A stretch of 64,000 bases of DNA, taken from positions 1-64,000 of the forward strand of contig NZ_JADEXG010000014.1 in assembly GCF_015207255.1 (NCBI RefSeq), in the 5' to 3' direction. A program made the position numbers and the translations under genes. Numbering within the stretch: position 1 is the stretch's first letter; every line of letters starts with the position of its first letter. Positions 34,502 to 43,030 of this stretch are shown here, piece by piece. Under the pieces are notes generated by a model. The model was not told the origin of the DNA, made no database searches, and saw only the letters and a list, made by a program, of their open reading frames with translations. The DNA comes from Vasconcelosia minhoensis LEGE 07310 (GTDB taxonomy: Bacteria; Cyanobacteriota; Cyanobacteriia; Phormidesmidales; Phormidesmidaceae).

Positions 34502-34792
34502 TTAGCGATGCTCTAGGCCATCCAGGTATTTCATCACCATTTCGTAGTTGGCGGTCAGGCCCTGGTCTAAAAAGAGGGTAGCGGCCCGGCGCAGATCCGC
34601 GATCGCGCCCTGACGATCGCCCATATTGGCTTTGACCAAGCCGCGATCGCCGTAGGCCCGAGCGTGATCTGGCACCTGCTCTAGCACCAGGCTATACTTT
34701 TCAACTGCCGTAATATAGTCCGTATTCTCGGCTGCAACTGCCGCTGTGCGAATTAAGGCATCGACTGTTAAGACAGATGTGTTGTGCTGCAT
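34502..34792 (-). CDS. Small TPR-repeat protein
   Basis: The ATG at 34792 gives 96 residues (MQHNTSVLTVDALIRTAAVAAENTDYITA). About two TPR motifs (YITAVEKYSLVLEQVPDHARAYGDRGLVKANMGDRQGAIADL) are followed by a helical end YEMVMKYLDGLEHR. The end resembles the last repeat of the J-domain/TPR protein at 58704-60041 (AAFQYRDQGDMASYQRLQDHI). It probably mediates protein contacts. It is convergent with glmS. Confidence 0.72.
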   Translation of the reverse strand: MQHNTSVLTVDALIRTAAVAAENTDYITAVEKYSLVLEQVPDHARAYGDRGLVKANMGDRQGAIADLRRAATLFLDQGLTANYEMVMKYLDGLEHR

Positions 34793-34911
34793 AGCTAGCT
34801 CTACATACCGTGGGGCAATCCAACAGTACAAGCTTTCTAGAGCTCAAATTGAGTAGTAGGTTACAAAATTCGCCGAATGTGACAACAATACGACCCACTT
34901 CTCAGCTACAG

Positions 34912-35910
34912 CTACAGCTTAATCCCGCTCAGCTGCTGCCGAGGGTCTTTTGTCCGGCTGTCGCGAATTTTTTCGTAAAGCTCACGCTCGGTATCACTTA
35001 ATGACTTAGACGGGGTAATCATTACCCTCACCAGCTGGTCAGTGCGTTCCCCTTTAGGCTTAGGCCAGCCTTTCCCTTTCAGCCGCAGGGACTGCCCGGA
35101 GCGAATTCCAGCGGGCACATTCATGGTAACGCTGCCATCGGGCGTCGGTACCTCAATTTTGGCCCCTAGAACGGCTTCGTCAGGTGTAATCGGGACTTCG
35201 CAGACCAGGTTATCGCCTTCAAACTGGAAAAAATTGTGGGGAATCAGTTCCACGATTAAATAAATATCGCCCCGCTGCTGATTATAAGGATTGAGCGTTC
35301 CTTTACCCCGCAGGCGAATCTTGGTTCCGGGCTTAGCCCCGGGTGGAATCCGCACATTCACCACCTCGCTGCCAATTTGCAAGCGCTTCTCAGAGCCGTT
35401 AAAGGCTTCGCTAAGGCTGAGCCGAATGCTGGCTTCCTGGTCAAAGTTGGCCTGGCTAGCGGTGCGGGGGTCAAAGCCAAAGCCGCTGTTACCAAAGCCG
35501 CTTGGACCCGTCCGAGTGCGATAGCCATAGGTCGAGCCACCGCCTGGCGTCGCACCGCCGAAGCCAGTCCCAAAGCGACCCAGCAGCTCGTTGATAAATT
35601 CGTCAAAGCTGCCATAGGCACTGAAGTCAAAGCCGCCATAGTCGGCCCCACCTGGAGCCGGGCCACCCCGGGCCGCCTGTTTCCAATATTGACCGAACTG
35701 GTCGTATTTCTTACGGTTCTCTGGATCTGACAGCACTTCATAGGCTTCGCTGACTTCTTTAAAGCGAGCTTCGGCCGACTTGTCGCCAGGGTTTACGTCA
35801 GGATGGTATTTGCGCGCTAGCTTGCGGAAAGCCTTTTTGATGTCGTCTGCGCTCGCCGTTTTACTGACCCCGAGAATGGCGTAATAATCTTTGAAGTCAG
35901 TTGCAGCCAT
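34912..35910 (-). CDS. dnaJ: DnaJ-type co-chaperone (CbpA-like, no zinc finger)
   Basis: This Hsp40 stimulates DnaK. It is 332 residues from the ATG at 35910. The J-domain (about 4-70) has [13 protein letters not shown] with the HPD triad. A Gly-rich region (about 80-150: [29 protein letters not shown]) follows, then two beta-barrel substrate domains ([19 protein letters not shown].. and [21 protein letters not shown]). The cysteine-rich zinc finger of type I DnaJ is absent, so it belongs to the type II/CbpA class. A short tandem repeat lies just upstream of the gene. Confidence 0.9.
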   Translation of the reverse strand: MAATDFKDYYAILGVSKTASADDIKKAFRKLARKYHPDVNPGDKSAEARFKEVSEAYEVLSDPENRKKYDQFGQYWKQAARGGPAPGGADYGGFDFSAYGSFDEFINELLGRFGTGFGGATPGGGSTYGYRTRTGPSGFGNSGFGFDPRTASQANFDQEASIRLSLSEAFNGSEKRLQIGSEVVNVRIPPGAKPGTKIRLRGKGTLNPYNQQRGDIYLIVELIPHNFFQFEGDNLVCEVPITPDEAVLGAKIEVPTPDGSVTMNVPAGIRSGQSLRLKGKGWPKPKGERTDQLVRVMITPSKSLSDTERELYEKIRDSRTKDPRQQLSGIKL

Positions 35911-35953
35911 CAATCATGCCCTCCTAGTTCGGCTTTACAAATACCAATTGCCA

Positions 35954-35998
35954 CCAGTTGCCCCAGTTGCCCCAGTTGCCCCAGTTGCCCCAGTTGCC
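35954..35998. repeat. Five perfect tandem copies of the 9-mer CCAGTTGCC
   Basis: The unit CCAGTTGCC repeats five times without error over 45 bases, preceded by one degenerate copy (CCAATTGCCA at about 35944). It lies 44 bases upstream of the dnaJ start, in its presumed promoter or leader. Such short tandem repeats are common in cyanobacterial intergenic DNA and change copy number readily. Confidence 0.85.
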
Positions 35999-36092
35999 GT
36001 AGAGTAAACCAAAATTCCCTAAACATAGGGTAGCAAAGCCCCCTGTGCTTCGAGGTTCGGTTTTGAGGTTCGGTTACGGTTTAGCTCTGGGT

Positions 36093-37622
36093 TTAATCCT
36101 GGGGCTCGTCCCACTGGCCGGGGGCACGCCCGTAGAGGTCGGTGAGATAGCTGAGCTGCTCGCGAATTTTGTGGGTCAGCACCGATTCTTCAAACCGCCA
36201 TTCCCAGTTACCTTCGGCTTTTCCTGGCGTATTCATGCGAGACTCGCTGTCGCGGCCTAAGAGATCCTGGAGCGGTATTACGGCTTGTTTGGCAACGGAA
36301 CCCAGGGCTAGGCGGATCATCGACCAGTGGACGGTCTCCGGGTTGAAGGCACCGATGTAGGAGGAAAGACGCTCTTTTTCATAGTCTGTCCCATTTTGAA
36401 ACCAGCCCACGGTCGTGTCGTTGTCGTGGGTGCCGGTGTAAATGAGGAAATTTTCACCGACGTTGTAGGGCAGGTAGGGATTGCGGTGGTCCGAACCAAA
36501 GGCAAACTGGAGGATTTTCATGCCGGGAAATTCAAACCGGTCCCGCAGCGCCCCAACTTCGGGCGTAATCGTTCCCAAGTCCTCAGCCAGAAAGGGTAGC
36601 TTTCCCAGCTTCGCCTCGACGGTTTCAAAAAAGGCGTAGCCTGGCGCTTCCACCCATTCGCCGTGGATGGCTGTATCCTGGTCGCCGGGAACCGCCCAGT
36701 AGGACTCAAAGCCGCGAAAGTGGTCAATCCGGATCAGGTCGTTGTAGTCTAGCTGCGCCTGAATGCGCTGGAGCCACCAGCTGAATTCGGTTTTTTGGAG
36801 TTCTTCCCAGTTATAGGTGGGGTTGCCCCAGAGCTGCCCGGTTTCGCTGAAGTAGTCCGGCGGCACCCCGGCCATCGTAGACGGTTTCAAGGTGTCCAGA
36901 TCGAGCATGAAATTTTCTGGGAAGGCCCACACGTCTACGCTGTCGTGCGCTACGTAGATCGGCATGTCGCCCACAATCTTAATGCCGTTTTGGTTGGCAT
37001 AGCGCTTCAGGTCAAACCACTGGCGGCAGAACTCAAACTGCATGTACTTGTGATAGAAAATCTCGGGGGCGAGCTCTACCCGCTTGCGGTCTAGGGCGTC
37101 TGGTTCACGCCGCGCGATCGCGCTTTCCCACTGGCTCCAGCTAGCACCGTTCTGCTCGCCCTTGATCGCCATAAACAGGGCATAGTCCTCCAGCCAGACG
37201 CTCCGCGCTTCGCAAAATTGGCTAAACGCGGTCTGGGTTTCGCTGTCGGCCCGATCCTTAACCCGCTCTGCGGCCTTCCGCAATCGGCCCAGCTTAAACG
37301 GGATCACCCGGTCAAAGTCTACGCGCTCGTTGGGGAAGGGCGACTCGATCAGCAAGTCTTCCGGATCTAGCAGCCCATGGGCCTGAATCGTCTCCAGGCT
37401 AATCAGCAGCGGGTTGCCCGCCATCGAAGAGTAGGACATGTAGGGCGAATTGCCATGGCCGGTCGGCCCCAGGGGCAAAATCTGCCACAGCTGCTGCTTC
37501 GCCTCAGCTAAAAAGTCAATGAATCGATAGGACTGTAGGCCAATATCGCCAATTCCAAAGCGCCCAGGGAGAGAGGTCGGATGCAAAAGAACGCCGCTGG
37601 TCCTGGCTTGAGTTGAAGACAT
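36093..37622 (-). CDS. malQ: 4-alpha-glucanotransferase (GH77)
   Basis: This disproportionating enzyme rearranges alpha-1,4-glucans in glycogen and maltodextrin metabolism. The 509 residues include [22 protein letters not shown] (start), [40 protein letters not shown] with the nucleophile Asp, [32 protein letters not shown] with the acid Glu, and [14 protein letters not shown]. Length and motifs are standard for the short bacterial/plastid D-enzyme. The ATG at 37622 is used. It is divergent from the NUDIX gene. Confidence 0.95.
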   Translation of the reverse strand: MSSTQARTSGVLLHPTSLPGRFGIGDIGLQSYRFIDFLAEAKQQLWQILPLGPTGHGNSPYMSYSSMAGNPLLISLETIQAHGLLDPEDLLIESPFPNERVDFDRVIPFKLGRLRKAAERVKDRADSETQTAFSQFCEARSVWLEDYALFMAIKGEQNGASWSQWESAIARREPDALDRKRVELAPEIFYHKYMQFEFCRQWFDLKRYANQNGIKIVGDMPIYVAHDSVDVWAFPENFMLDLDTLKPSTMAGVPPDYFSETGQLWGNPTYNWEELQKTEFSWWLQRIQAQLDYNDLIRIDHFRGFESYWAVPGDQDTAIHGEWVEAPGYAFFETVEAKLGKLPFLAEDLGTITPEVGALRDRFEFPGMKILQFAFGSDHRNPYLPYNVGENFLIYTGTHDNDTTVGWFQNGTDYEKERLSSYIGAFNPETVHWSMIRLALGSVAKQAVIPLQDLLGRDSESRMNTPGKAEGNWEWRFEESVLTHKIREQLSYLTDLYGRAPGQWDEPQD

Positions 37623-37706
37623 AAATTAAGAAGGGTTTGCCGCCGAATCCTATCGACTTTAACACGGTTGTTTGGAGGGATAATCTGCTTTTGGAAAGAA
37701 TGCGTC

Positions 37707-38144
37707 ATGAATTACCGTAATCCTGCCCCGACGGTGGACCTGATTATTGAAATGCGCGATCGCCCCCACCGACCCATCGTGCTGATCGAGCGGCACAACC
37801 AGCCCTACGGCTGGGCCTTACCGGGTGGCTTTGTGGACTATGGCGAAGCGGTCGAAACGGCAGCAGTCCGAGAGGCTGAGGAAGAAACGGGCCTGACCGT
37901 CACCCTGATCGAACAGTTCCAGGTCTATTCAGACCCGGCCCGGGATCCGCGCAAGCATACCCTCAGCATTGTCTTTATCGCAACTGCGGTGGGAACACCT
38001 GCAGCTGGAGACGACGCTAAAGCCCTCAGCCTGTTCAACCCTTGGGAAATTCCGACGAAACTTTGCTTTGACCACGATCAGATTCTTCAGGACTACTGGC
38101 GCTATCGTCATTATGGCATCCGTCCCCAGTTGAGCATGAATTGA
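37707..38144 (+). CDS. NUDIX hydrolase
   Basis: The 145 residues from the ATG at 37707 ([29 protein letters not shown]) include an intact Nudix box, [24 protein letters not shown] (about 50-73, GX5EX7REUXEEXGU). The sequence [15 protein letters not shown] resembles ADP-ribose or dNTP pyrophosphatases of the NudF/MutT group. It probably hydrolyses a nucleoside diphosphate derivative; the substrate is uncertain. It is followed after 61 bases by ridA on the same strand. Confidence 0.87.
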   Translation: MNYRNPAPTVDLIIEMRDRPHRPIVLIERHNQPYGWALPGGFVDYGEAVETAAVREAEEETGLTVTLIEQFQVYSDPARDPRKHTLSIVFIATAVGTPAAGDDAKALSLFNPWEIPTKLCFDHDQILQDYWRYRHYGIRPQLSMN

Positions 38145-38205
38145 GCAGTTGACCGCTGAGGCAGCTGAAGGGCGATAATGTGGCTGACCTTCTTGATACC
38201 CCACT

Positions 38206-38592
38206 ATGACCCGTCACATTATCCAAACTGACCAGGCTCCCGCCCCTGTCGGCCCTTACAATCAGGCCATCGTCGCCTCGGGTGAAATGATCTTTGTTGC
38301 CGGGCAAATTCCACTGGATGTGGCAACCGGCCAGATCGAAGGCAGCGACGCCGCCGCCCAAACGGAAAAAGCAATCCAGAACCTGGAAGCGATCCTGGCC
38401 GCCGCTGGCGTTAGCCTGGCTAGCGTGGTCAAGACCTCCGTTTTCCTCAGCAATATGGACGATTTTGGCGCGATGAACGGCGTCTATGCCAAGTATTTTG
38501 GCGATCTAGATGCCCCGGCTAGAGCCTGCGTGGAGGTGTCACGGTTGCCCAAAGATGTGCTGGTCGAAATTGAGTGCATTGCGGTGAAGTAG
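38206..38592 (+). CDS. ridA: RidA family reactive-enamine deaminase
   Basis: RidA hydrolyses reactive enamine/imine intermediates produced by PLP enzymes. The 128 residues have the family start APVGPYNQAIVASGEMIFVAGQIPLD, a central TEKAIQNLEAILAAAG, and the signature end PARACVEVSRLPKDVLVEIECIAVK, which includes the catalytic Arg (PARACVEV). The length is typical. Its stop is followed within one base by the putative promoter of the downstream DAHP synthase leader. Confidence 0.93.
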   Translation: MTRHIIQTDQAPAPVGPYNQAIVASGEMIFVAGQIPLDVATGQIEGSDAAAQTEKAIQNLEAILAAAGVSLASVVKTSVFLSNMDDFGAMNGVYAKYFGDLDAPARACVEVSRLPKDVLVEIECIAVK

Positions 38593-38621
38593 TTGACGTT
38601 TTTGGTGGCCCCTGTTACATT
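38593..38621 (+). promoter_or_regulatory. Candidate promoter of the DAHP synthase leader
   Basis: TTGACG (38593-38598, five of six to the -35 consensus), a 17-base spacer and TACATT (38616-38621, four of six to the -10 consensus) would start transcription near 38628. That is 30 bases before the first leader peptide. It directly follows the ridA stop codon. Confidence 0.5.
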
Positions 38622-38657
38622 GCTGAAAGCAAAGCATTTTTCGGGCATTTTTGGGTC

Positions 38658-38714
38658 ATGCAGAAATCAACCCGCCGATTTTACTTTTGGTTTAGCCCGG
38701 TTCACTGGAGGTGA
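38658..38714 (+). CDS. Aromatic leader peptide 1 (18 codons)
   Basis: ATG to TGA encodes MQKSTRRFYFWFSPVHWR: five consecutive aromatic codons (Phe-Tyr-Phe-Trp-Phe, 38679-38693) and a later His-Trp. Six of 18 residues are Phe, Tyr or Trp, the hallmark of ribosome-sensed amino-acid attenuators such as trpL and pheL. It is followed immediately by alternative hairpins and an intrinsic terminator and lies upstream of the first enzyme of aromatic synthesis. No obvious Shine-Dalgarno sequence precedes it, which is common in cyanobacteria but lowers certainty. Confidence 0.7.
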   Translation: MQKSTRRFYFWFSPVHWR

Positions 38715-38777
38715 GCCCCATTTTGCATGGGCTTCCAGTGAACCGCAGAGATAGCCCTCTGCGGTTTTTGCTTTTTT
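38698..38777 (+). terminator. Attenuator 1: antiterminator stem and intrinsic terminator
   Basis: Terminator: CCGCAGAG (38743-38750) pairs perfectly with CTCTGCGG (38757-38764) around ATAGCC, followed by TTTTTGCTTTTTT (38765-38777). Competing stem: CGGTTCACTGGA (38698-38709) pairs perfectly over 12 bases with 38734-38745 and so captures the first three bases of the terminator arm. The left antiterminator strand overlaps the end of leader peptide 1. A ribosome reaching the stop codon would mask it and allow termination; one held at the early Phe/Tyr codons would leave it free. Confidence 0.7.
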
Positions 38778-38824
38778 AGCCCGCTTTTCCCCTTTACGCT
38801 TTACTGAATTCAAGCCGACGGCAA

Positions 38825-38881
38825 ATGACGACTCTAAACTGGCAATTTGGATTTTTTTACGCCCCGCCAAGCTCTGGGTAA
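38825..38881 (+). CDS. Aromatic leader peptide 2 (18 codons)
   Basis: ATG to TAA encodes MTTLNWQFGFFYAPPSSG, with Trp6, Phe8, Phe10, Phe11 and Tyr12. It has the same length as leader peptide 1 and lies 48 bases after the first terminator's T-run. Its last three codons (Ser-Ser-Gly, AGC TCT GGG) contain the antiterminator strand of the second attenuator. It is in no frame with ridA or the DAHP synthase. No clear Shine-Dalgarno sequence was seen. Confidence 0.7.
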   Translation: MTTLNWQFGFFYAPPSSG

Positions 38882-38933
38882 ACGGTCGCTATGCCAAAAC
38901 GACTTGCCCGGAGCCCCAAGCTTCGGGCTTTTT
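38871..38933 (+). terminator. Attenuator 2: antiterminator strand and intrinsic terminator
   Basis: Terminator: GCCCGGAGC (38906-38914) pairs with GCTTCGGGC (38920-38928; one G-U pair) around CCCAA, followed by TTTTT (38929-38933). Antiterminator: GCTCTGGG (38871-38878), inside the last codons of leader peptide 2, pairs with CCCGGAGC (38907-38914; one G-U pair), which is nearly the whole left arm of the terminator. A ribosome stalled at Trp6-Tyr12 (38840-38860) leaves this strand free. A ribosome at the stop codon covers it, so the terminator forms. Confidence 0.75.
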
Positions 38934-38995
38934 CATGAGCTTTCAATTATTCCAATTCTTCTCAAATACCCTAAAACACCCCTCCGGAGACTCCC

Positions 38996-39859
38996 ATGCA
39001 AGACGCCCAGCTCGCAGCCAAATCCCATCCCCAGCACCGTACCGAGATTGCCCTGACCGACAGCATCAGCGTCGGTGGCGAAGCCCTGTTCATCATTGGT
39101 GGTCCCTGCACAGTCGAAGACATGGCCCAGATGGAAACGGTCGCCACACACCTGCTGAATGCGCCGGTGCAGGGCCTACGCGGCGGCGCATTCAAGCCGC
39201 GCACCTCGCCCTACAAATTCCAGGGGCTGGGTGAAGCTGGGTTAGAAATTCTGGCAACGGTGCGCCAGCGCTATGAGCTGCCGGTGGTGACTGAGGTGAT
39301 GGCCATTGACCAGATTGACGCCGTTGCGGCCCATGCCGACCTGCTCCAGGTAGGCAGTCGCAATATGCAGAACTATGACCTGTTGAAAGCGCTCGGCCAG
39401 GCAGGCAAACCCATCCTACTCAAGCGCGGCCTCGCGGCAACCCTAGAAGAATTCATCATGGCGGCTGAATATATCCTCAGCCACGGCAATCCCAACGTGG
39501 TTCTCTGCGAGCGCGGCATTCGCAGCTTCGACACCTATACCCGCAACGTGCTCGACCTGGGGGCCGTTGTCGCCCTAAAGCAGATTACGCATCTGCCGGT
39601 GATTGTTGACCCCAGCCATGCTGCCGGCAAGCGCGAACTGGTGCCCGCCCTGGCCCGCGCCGCCGTTGCCGCCGGGGCCGACGGCCTGATTGTGGAATGC
39701 CATCCCGAGCCCGAAGCCTCAGTTTCTGACGCCCGTCAGGCGCTGTCGCTGCCGGCGATGGTTGAGCTAGTCAACAGCCTGCGACCGATTGCGGCGGCGG
39801 TGGGACGCCGCGTTCCTGAGGCGACTCGACTGCCTGAGCGCCAGTTGATTACGGTTTAG
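38996..39859 (+). CDS. aroF: 3-deoxy-7-phosphoheptulonate (DAHP) synthase, type I beta
   Basis: This is the first enzyme of the shikimate pathway, joining phosphoenolpyruvate and erythrose-4-phosphate. The 287 residues form a catalytic barrel: GGPCTVEDMAQ, GGAFKPRTSPYKFQGLG, LLQVGSRNMQNYDLL, KPILLKRGLAATLEEF, PVIVDPSHAAGKRELV and GLIVECHPEPEASVSDA hold the PEP and metal ligands. It has no chorismate-mutase or ACT regulatory domain, which is consistent with control at the transcript level. A GGAG (38986-38989) precedes the ATG. The 403-base leader carries two aromatic leader peptides with paired attenuators. Confidence 0.93.
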   Translation: MQDAQLAAKSHPQHRTEIALTDSISVGGEALFIIGGPCTVEDMAQMETVATHLLNAPVQGLRGGAFKPRTSPYKFQGLGEAGLEILATVRQRYELPVVTEVMAIDQIDAVAAHADLLQVGSRNMQNYDLLKALGQAGKPILLKRGLAATLEEFIMAAEYILSHGNPNVVLCERGIRSFDTYTRNVLDLGAVVALKQITHLPVIVDPSHAAGKRELVPALARAAVAAGADGLIVECHPEPEASVSDARQALSLPAMVELVNSLRPIAAAVGRRVPEATRLPERQLITV

Positions 39860-39986
39860 ACAATCCGATCATTGTGAAATCTGCACAGGTTATGGAGCGA
39901 AAGACTGGAGCGCCTTACCTTGAATTTTCCCACCGGGATTCTTAGGATGCGGTCAGGCTAATCGTTCTCTTCAGCCTAGGGATTCT

Positions 39987-41162
39987 ATGCAGACGCACTA
40001 TAAGTACATCGTTCTGGGCTGTGGCGGCATTGGTAGCGCGGCCCTCTACTGGCTTTCGCGGCGGGCCGGCGCAGAGGTGCTGGGAATTGAGCAGTTCCCC
40101 CTGTTCCATTTTAACGGCGGCTCTCAGGACTATTCTCGGATTATTCGCCTAGCCTACCATCAGGAAAAATACGCCCGGCTCACGCCCTATACCTACAAGG
40201 CGTGGGAGACTATCGCTGAAGAGTCCGGCATTTCCCCGGTCATTCGTACCGGCGGCGTGCAGATTGCCTTTAAGGACAGCCCCCACCGGCAAATTGTCGA
40301 AGACTATGCTGAAGCGATGGATCGGGCCGATATTCCCTACGAGCGGCTGGATGGAGATGGATTGCGCGATCGCTTCCCCCAATTCCAACCGCAAGCAGAC
40401 GTCGTTGCGCTATACCAGGCCCAGACTGGCATCGCCGATCCCTCCCGGGGCAACGCGATTCACGTTTCCCTGGCTCGGGGCTACGGTGCTAATATTCTGG
40501 ACCATTGCCCGGTGATTAGCATTCAGCCTGACCCCAGCGGTGGCGCTCTGGTCAAAACCGAACAGGGCGCGTTCACTGCCGAAAAGCTGGTGGTCACGGC
40601 GGGAGCCTGGACGAACGAGCTGCTGGCCTCCGTCGGTATGAGCCTGCCTCTCACAATTACTCAGGAGCAGGTAAAATACTACGCTACGCCCCACCTCAAG
40701 GAATTTACCATAGGCCAGTTTCCCATCTTTCAGTGGAAGGACGAGGCCAGCTACTACGGCTTCCCGATCTATGGCGAAGTCGCCACTAAAGCCGCCATTG
40801 ACGCTTCAGGTGACGTGGTGACGGCTCGCACCCGCAGCTTTGAGGCCAACTCCATCCGCGAAAGCCAGCTGGATGATTTCCTGGCGGCCAACATTCCCAA
40901 CTTCGTCGGGCCGAAGCGCTATACCAAAACCTGCCTCTACACGATGCCCCCGGATCGCGATTTTGTCATAGACCAGCTGCCGCAGCATCCCCAGATTTGG
41001 CTCTGCGTTGGCGCGGGTCATGCCTATAAGTTCGCCAGCCTGCTGGGTCAGATTCTCAGCGACCTGGCGATTGAGGGCGCCACGCCCCACGACATCTCAC
41101 CCTTCCGGATCACCCGCCCGGCTCTGACGGAGCCCGATTTTGTCCCGGCCCTGAGAATCTAG
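39987..41162 (+). CDS. solA: N-methyl-amino-acid oxidase (SolA/monomeric sarcosine oxidase family)
   Basis: This flavoprotein of 391 residues oxidises N-methylated amino acids. The FAD motif YIVLGCGGIGSAALYWLSRRAG is followed by GGSQDYSRIIRLAYH, the typical SRI(I/F)R(L/Y)AY active-site strand. CLYTMPPDRDFVIDQLP carries the Cys that holds FAD covalently in the family, and VGAGHAYKFASLLGQILSDLA closes the fold. Sarcosine, N-methyltryptophan and related amines are known substrates; which one applies here is unknown. The next gene, a PucR regulator, begins 94 bases later on the same strand and may control it. Confidence 0.87.
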   Translation: MQTHYKYIVLGCGGIGSAALYWLSRRAGAEVLGIEQFPLFHFNGGSQDYSRIIRLAYHQEKYARLTPYTYKAWETIAEESGISPVIRTGGVQIAFKDSPHRQIVEDYAEAMDRADIPYERLDGDGLRDRFPQFQPQADVVALYQAQTGIADPSRGNAIHVSLARGYGANILDHCPVISIQPDPSGGALVKTEQGAFTAEKLVVTAGAWTNELLASVGMSLPLTITQEQVKYYATPHLKEFTIGQFPIFQWKDEASYYGFPIYGEVATKAAIDASGDVVTARTRSFEANSIRESQLDDFLAANIPNFVGPKRYTKTCLYTMPPDRDFVIDQLPQHPQIWLCVGAGHAYKFASLLGQILSDLAIEGATPHDISPFRITRPALTEPDFVPALRI

Positions 41163-41255
41163 CCCAGAATTTCGTTCAGAACGGCAGCAGAACAGAAATA
41201 GCTGCTGACGGCATAATAATCAGTAATCTCAAGCCGTTTGCCAGCCGCTCTGCCC

Positions 41256-42890
41256 ATGCTGACCGTTCGTGAAGCCCTAGAATTCCCGGTATTCGCCGAG
41301 GCTCGGCTAGTGGCGGGGGCGGCGGGGTTAGACCGAGAAATTCAGTGGGTGCATGTGGTAGACCTGGTTCATGCCCACTATCAGTGGCAGCGCCAGGGGG
41401 TTCTGCTGCTGACGACCGGTCTGGGCCTGCACCAGCAGCCCGAACTTCAAGAAACCTTCATTCCAAAGCTCAATCAGCTGGGATTTTGCGGCCTGGTGCT
41501 GAGCGTCAGTCACTATTTCGACCAGGTGCCCGAGCTGATGCGGCAGCAGGCGGATGCGCTGGGTCTGCCGATTATTGAAACCTCGCCCGAGCTGCTCTTT
41601 ATTCAGGTTACCGAGGTCATCCTCAATCGCCTGGTCAATCAGCAGCACGACCTGCTCCAGCAGTCGGCCCAGCTGAGCCAGCGGCTTACTCAGCTAGTCT
41701 TGCAGGGGGCTGGCCTGAGCGAGCTGACCCAAACCTTGGCCGCTTTGCTGCACCGATCCATCACAATCGAATCGTCGCGGTTTCAGGTACTGGCGGCAGC
41801 TCAACAGGGTGAGGTCGATCCGGCCCGCAGCCGCAGCGTCGAACAGGGCCAGACGACCCGCCAGCTAGTAGAGCAGCTCACCCAGGCCGGAATTTATACC
41901 CAGCTGCTAAAAACGATGAAGCCGGTACAGGTGCCGCCGATGCCCGAGCTGGGAATGACGATGGCCCGGATCGTTGCGCCGATTATCGTGAAGCGGGAAA
42001 TCCATGGCTATATCTGGATGATTGCCGGTCATGCCCCGCTGACGCCGCTGGATGAGCTGGCCCTGAGCCACGGGGCGACGGTAGCCGCGCTGATTTTATT
42101 TAAAGAGCAGTCGGTGCGGCAGGCCGCGATCGCGCTTCAGGGCGACTTCTTTACAAGATTACTCAATGAAGAGGCCGGTTCGGTCGCGCTGCAAGAGCAG
42201 GCCCAGCAGCTTCACTATCGGCTCGACCGTCCCCATCAGGTTTGGATCATTCACAGCACCCAGGCCCAGGTTGCCGACTCCTTAGAGAAGCCGATCCGTC
42301 ACTGGCTAGAGCAGCAGCGGCAGCCGTTTTTGCTTTTTCCCCGCGATCGCGGCTGGGTCGCTGTCGTGGAATGCGAAACCTCCCAGCAGGGACTAGCACA
42401 GGCGACTGCAATGGCAGAGTCCCTGGCCAGGGCAACGCCGCTCTTAGTCGGCATCGGCGACGTCAGCCCGCCCGCTGCGGTTGGAAATATCACCCTCCAG
42501 TCCAGCTATGAGCAGGCCCAGGAAGCGCTGCATATCGCGATCGCCACCGGGCAGCAGCAGGGCGCGATCGCCTTTCACAACCTCGGCATTCTCCATTGGC
42601 TCTACCGCCTTTCGCCCCAGGAGCGGGCCGTTAATTCCTACCTAGCCCAGCTCGAAACCATTTTGGCCTACGACCGCAAACGTAACGGCAATCTGCGAGA
42701 AACCCTGGAAAGCTATCTCGACCACGGTGGCTCGCTAGCGGAAACGGCGGCGGCTCTGCATATTCATCGCAATACTCTGCTGCACCGCCTGGAGCGGATT
42801 GAGTCGCTCTGTCAGGTCAGTTTGAAAGAGCCCATGCAGCGGCTGAATTTCTACGCTGCGATCAAGTGCGATCGCCTCCACCGGCCCTGA
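41256..42890 (+). CDS. PucR-family transcriptional regulator
   Basis: The 544 residues from the ATG at 41256 (a TTG at 41238 adds six) comprise an N-terminal PucR sensor domain (MLTVREALEFPVFAEARLVAGAAGLDREIQWVHVVD.., about 1-125), a central GGDEF-like/CdaR region and a C-terminal PucR helix-turn-helix (NLRETLESYLDHGGSLAETAAALHIHRNTLLHRLERIESL, about 470-510). PucR/CdaR regulators often activate purine or amino-acid catabolic genes. Its placement right after a sarcosine-oxidase-like gene suggests local control of amine oxidation, an inference. Confidence 0.87.
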   Translation: MLTVREALEFPVFAEARLVAGAAGLDREIQWVHVVDLVHAHYQWQRQGVLLLTTGLGLHQQPELQETFIPKLNQLGFCGLVLSVSHYFDQVPELMRQQADALGLPIIETSPELLFIQVTEVILNRLVNQQHDLLQQSAQLSQRLTQLVLQGAGLSELTQTLAALLHRSITIESSRFQVLAAAQQGEVDPARSRSVEQGQTTRQLVEQLTQAGIYTQLLKTMKPVQVPPMPELGMTMARIVAPIIVKREIHGYIWMIAGHAPLTPLDELALSHGATVAALILFKEQSVRQAAIALQGDFFTRLLNEEAGSVALQEQAQQLHYRLDRPHQVWIIHSTQAQVADSLEKPIRHWLEQQRQPFLLFPRDRGWVAVVECETSQQGLAQATAMAESLARATPLLVGIGDVSPPAAVGNITLQSSYEQAQEALHIAIATGQQQGAIAFHNLGILHWLYRLSPQERAVNSYLAQLETILAYDRKRNGNLRETLESYLDHGGSLAETAAALHIHRNTLLHRLERIESLCQVSLKEPMQRLNFYAAIKCDRLHRP

Positions 42891-43030
42891 CAAGCGGAGG
42901 GATTTGTTTAGCAGGCAGATGAAACTGATACAAATCGTCTATCAAGTTTATTTTGATCTGTGATTTTCCTCAGGAGATTCCTGCTAAGCCATGCCAGGAT
43001 AGAAAAAGAGACTTTAGGAATCTATCGCAT

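Noticed and set aside
38593-38995. Interpretation of the two hairpins as simple tandem terminators of ridA
   Set aside because: Each is preceded by an aromatic-rich peptide and a matching antiterminator strand, and a promoter-like sequence directly follows ridA; plain termination does not explain these.
38935-39234. Phe-rich frame MSFQLFQFF overlapping the DAHP synthase start as a possible third leader peptide
   Set aside because: It runs 99 codons into the enzyme gene in another frame and has no terminator or antiterminator after it; only its first codons look like a leader.
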